A stretch of DNA of 64,000 bases from positions 59,417-123,416 of the forward strand of contig JAMPIW010000005.1 of the NCBI GenBank assembly GCA_040183005.1, written 5' to 3'. This document shows, in pieces, positions 62,579 to 64,000 of the stretch. Made by a program: the position numbers and the translations under genes. The stretch comes from Gammaproteobacteria bacterium (GTDB lineage: Bacteria; Pseudomonadota; Gammaproteobacteria; Ga0077554; Ga007554). The first letter of the stretch is position 1. Each line of letters begins with the position of its first letter. A model generated the notes under the pieces. That model worked only from the letters and a program-made list of their open reading frames with translations, did not search any database and had not been told where the DNA came from.

Positions 62579-64000
62579 ATGGAGTCAATGGATGAACTTA
62601 TCGACAGCATCCTCAGAGAGATGGACATCGACGCCGATGAAATCTCCCTGCGCAAGGACTACCTCGAGATCATCGCGAACGACGAGGCGCTGCTCAAGGA
62701 ACTGCACGGCCACCTGAGCGCGGCGCGCTCCTATTTCATCGACGATTTTTATGCCCATCTCGCGGCCTTCACCCCAACACAGGCCCTGATTCCCGATGCG
62801 CGCACCCTGGTGCGCCTGAAACAAAAACAGTCGGAATACTTCGACCGCCTGACGGCGGGAGAATACGATTGGGACTATGTGCGCGATCGCCTGCGCGTGG
62901 GCGTTGTGCATCAGCGCGTCGGGCTGGCCCCCCAATGGTACCTGGGCGCCTACAGCAAATACCTCATAAACCTGTTGCCCGAGGTGTGGCACATCACCCA
63001 GGGTGACGCCGACAAGACGTTGGCGGCGCTACGCGCCCTGATCAGGATAATTTTTTTCGACATGGGTCTGGCCATCGACACCTATATCCATGCCGATCGC
63101 CGGGCCATCGAATCGCTGAAGGCGCATGCTGAGAACATCGTCGTCAGCCTGCCTCTGTGCTTGTTGGTGATTTCCACGGAACACCGCGTGGTCTCTGCCA
63201 ACCTGCCGTGCGGGGCGCTGTTCGGCTTGAGCGCCGATCACCTGACCGGGAAACACCTTGAAGAGATTTTGCCAGAGACAGGCATTCAAGAGGCGGTGGA
63301 TGAAGTGCTGGCAACGGGCAAGGCACGGCAGGGCATGGCCGTTAAAATCGCCAGTGAAGGAGAGACAAAATATCTGCGGATCTCCATTGCCCGGCTCGAT
63401 TCCGCAGAAAAACAGCCCCCGGAAGCGGCGCAACTTCTCCTCGCCGTAGAAAACCTCACTAAAGAGGAGAAGTTGCGCGCTCGCGCCATAGAGGCCGCAG
63501 AGCACACCCGCGCCATCATGGACAACGTGATTGATAGCATCATCACCATCAATGAGCACGGCATTATCGAATCCTTCAACCGTTCCGCACAGCGAGTCTT
63601 CGGCTATGACGCGGATGAAGTAATCGGCCAGAACGTCAACATGCTGATGCCCGAACCCCATCACAGCCAGCATAACGGCTATGTAGCACGCTATCTGAGC
63701 ACCCGCCAAGCCAGATGCCTTAACTTCGGTGTGCGCGAGATACAGGGCCTACGCAAGGACGGCTCGACCTTTCCCATGAATCTTGCCGTCAGCGATATGC
63801 AGCTTGGCGACCGGTTCTTGATAATCGGCATCGTGCGGGACATCACGGAGCACAAACAGGACAAGGAGCGGCTCCATTATCTCGTCAATTTTGACGAACT
63901 AACTGGCCTGCCCAACCGCAACCTGTTTCAAGACCGGCTGAGCCAGCGTCTGACCCATGCCTTCCGGCACGATAATCAACCGGTAGCCTTGCTGTTTCTC
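62579..64000 (+). CDS. Globin-coupled PAS-PAS-GGDEF sensor (3' end outside the window)
   Basis: An open frame from ATG 62579 runs 474 codons off the end. Residues ~15-165 are a globin-coupled-sensor globin (DEALLKELHGHLSAARSYF; proximal His in VGVVHQRVGLAPQWYLGAY). A first PAS lies near 180-285 (VISTEHRVVSANLPCGALF). A second near 305-425 is FixL-like: IESFNRSAQRVFGYDADEV, MPEPHHSQHNGYVARYL, RKDGSTFPMNLAV. The GGDEF domain begins NFDELTGLPNRNLFQDRL. It should be an oxygen- or gas-regulated diguanylate cyclase; whether an EAL follows is unseen. It starts 140 bp after the IS50-like element. Confidence 0.87.
   Translation, partial: MESMDELIDSILREMDIDADEISLRKDYLEIIANDEALLKELHGHLSAARSYFIDDFYAHLAAFTPTQALIPDARTLVRLKQKQSEYFDRLTAGEYDWDYVRDRLRVGVVHQRVGLAPQWYLGAYSKYLINLLPEVWHITQGDADKTLAALRALIRIIFFDMGLAIDTYIHADRRAIESLKAHAENIVVSLPLCLLVISTEHRVVSANLPCGALFGLSADHLTGKHLEEILPETGIQEAVDEVLATGKARQGMAVKIASEGETKYLRISIARLDSAEKQPPEAAQLLLAVENLTKEEKLRARAIEAAEHTRAIMDNVIDSIITINEHGIIESFNRSAQRVFGYDADEVIGQNVNMLMPEPHHSQHNGYVARYLSTRQARCLNFGVREIQGLRKDGSTFPMNLAVSDMQLGDRFLIIGIVRDITEHKQDKERLHYLVNFDELTGLPNRNLFQDRLSQRLTHAFRHDNQPVALLFL

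Overview
The window looks like the chromosome of a gammaproteobacterium. The evidence is conserved gene order: ispB divergent from rplU-rpmA-obgE; dapF-DUF484-xerC; a DamX-like SPOR gene followed by gltB-gltD-hemE; and hemL-thiE-thiD divergent from a rubredoxin gene. PEP-CTERM proteins, a small c-type cytochrome, rubredoxin and several cyclic-di-GMP and haem-sensor genes suggest an environmental, biofilm-forming, respiring organism, perhaps Chromatiales/Ectothiorhodospiraceae-like. That finer placement is inference only.

Layout. 0-14.7 kb is a cell-surface cluster: the 3' end of a DUF11-type surface protein, a ~2080-residue DUF11/OmpA/beta-barrel protein cut in two by a complete IS66-family element with a perfect 8-bp target duplication, and a 2115-residue secreted repeat protein whose C-terminus matches that of the first gene. 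14.7-19.7 kb is housekeeping (tRNA-Pro, ispB, rplU, rpmA, obgE, an NsrR-like regulator, aroE). 19.8-22.2 kb holds a frameshifted periplasmic binding-protein gene coupled to a GGDEF-EAL protein. 22.3-25.8 kb holds hemB, an adenylate kinase with a long histone-H1-like lysine/alanine tail, and ppa. 25.8-29.7 kb holds a CDF metal exporter, dapF, a DUF484 gene, xerC and a single-domain globin. 30-34 kb holds an unknown exported protein, a MidA-like methyltransferase and a PEP-CTERM protein behind a sigma-54-type promoter. 34-38.5 kb is a tight sixA-CHAD-ppx-ATPase/SPOR run. 38.6-45.9 kb is gltB-gltD-hemE. 46-49.2 kb holds an unknown methyltransferase-like protein, a Nudix hydrolase and a MotA/ExbB-like channel paired with a MotB-like protein whose periplasmic part is a von Willebrand A domain. 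49.3-56.2 kb holds two beta-propeller surface proteins (YVTN and LVIVD types) and two paralogous PEP-CTERM proteins. 56.2-59.8 kb holds hemL, thiE, thiD, rubredoxin and cytochrome c. 60-62.4 kb is a transposon graveyard: an IS1182-type fragment next to a broken IS50-like element with clear ends. The window closes in a globin-coupled PAS-PAS-GGDEF sensor.

Themes. Exported and surface-display genes recur (DUF11, OmpA, PEP-CTERM, propellers), as do cyclic-di-GMP and haem/oxygen sensing genes. The strongest candidates for something undescribed are the adenylate kinase fused to an H1-like DNA-binding tail and the MotA-like/vWA-MotB-like two-gene motor. No exosortase, CRISPR array, prophage or known defence operon was recognised. 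All assignments come from reading motifs and gene order; no database search was run.
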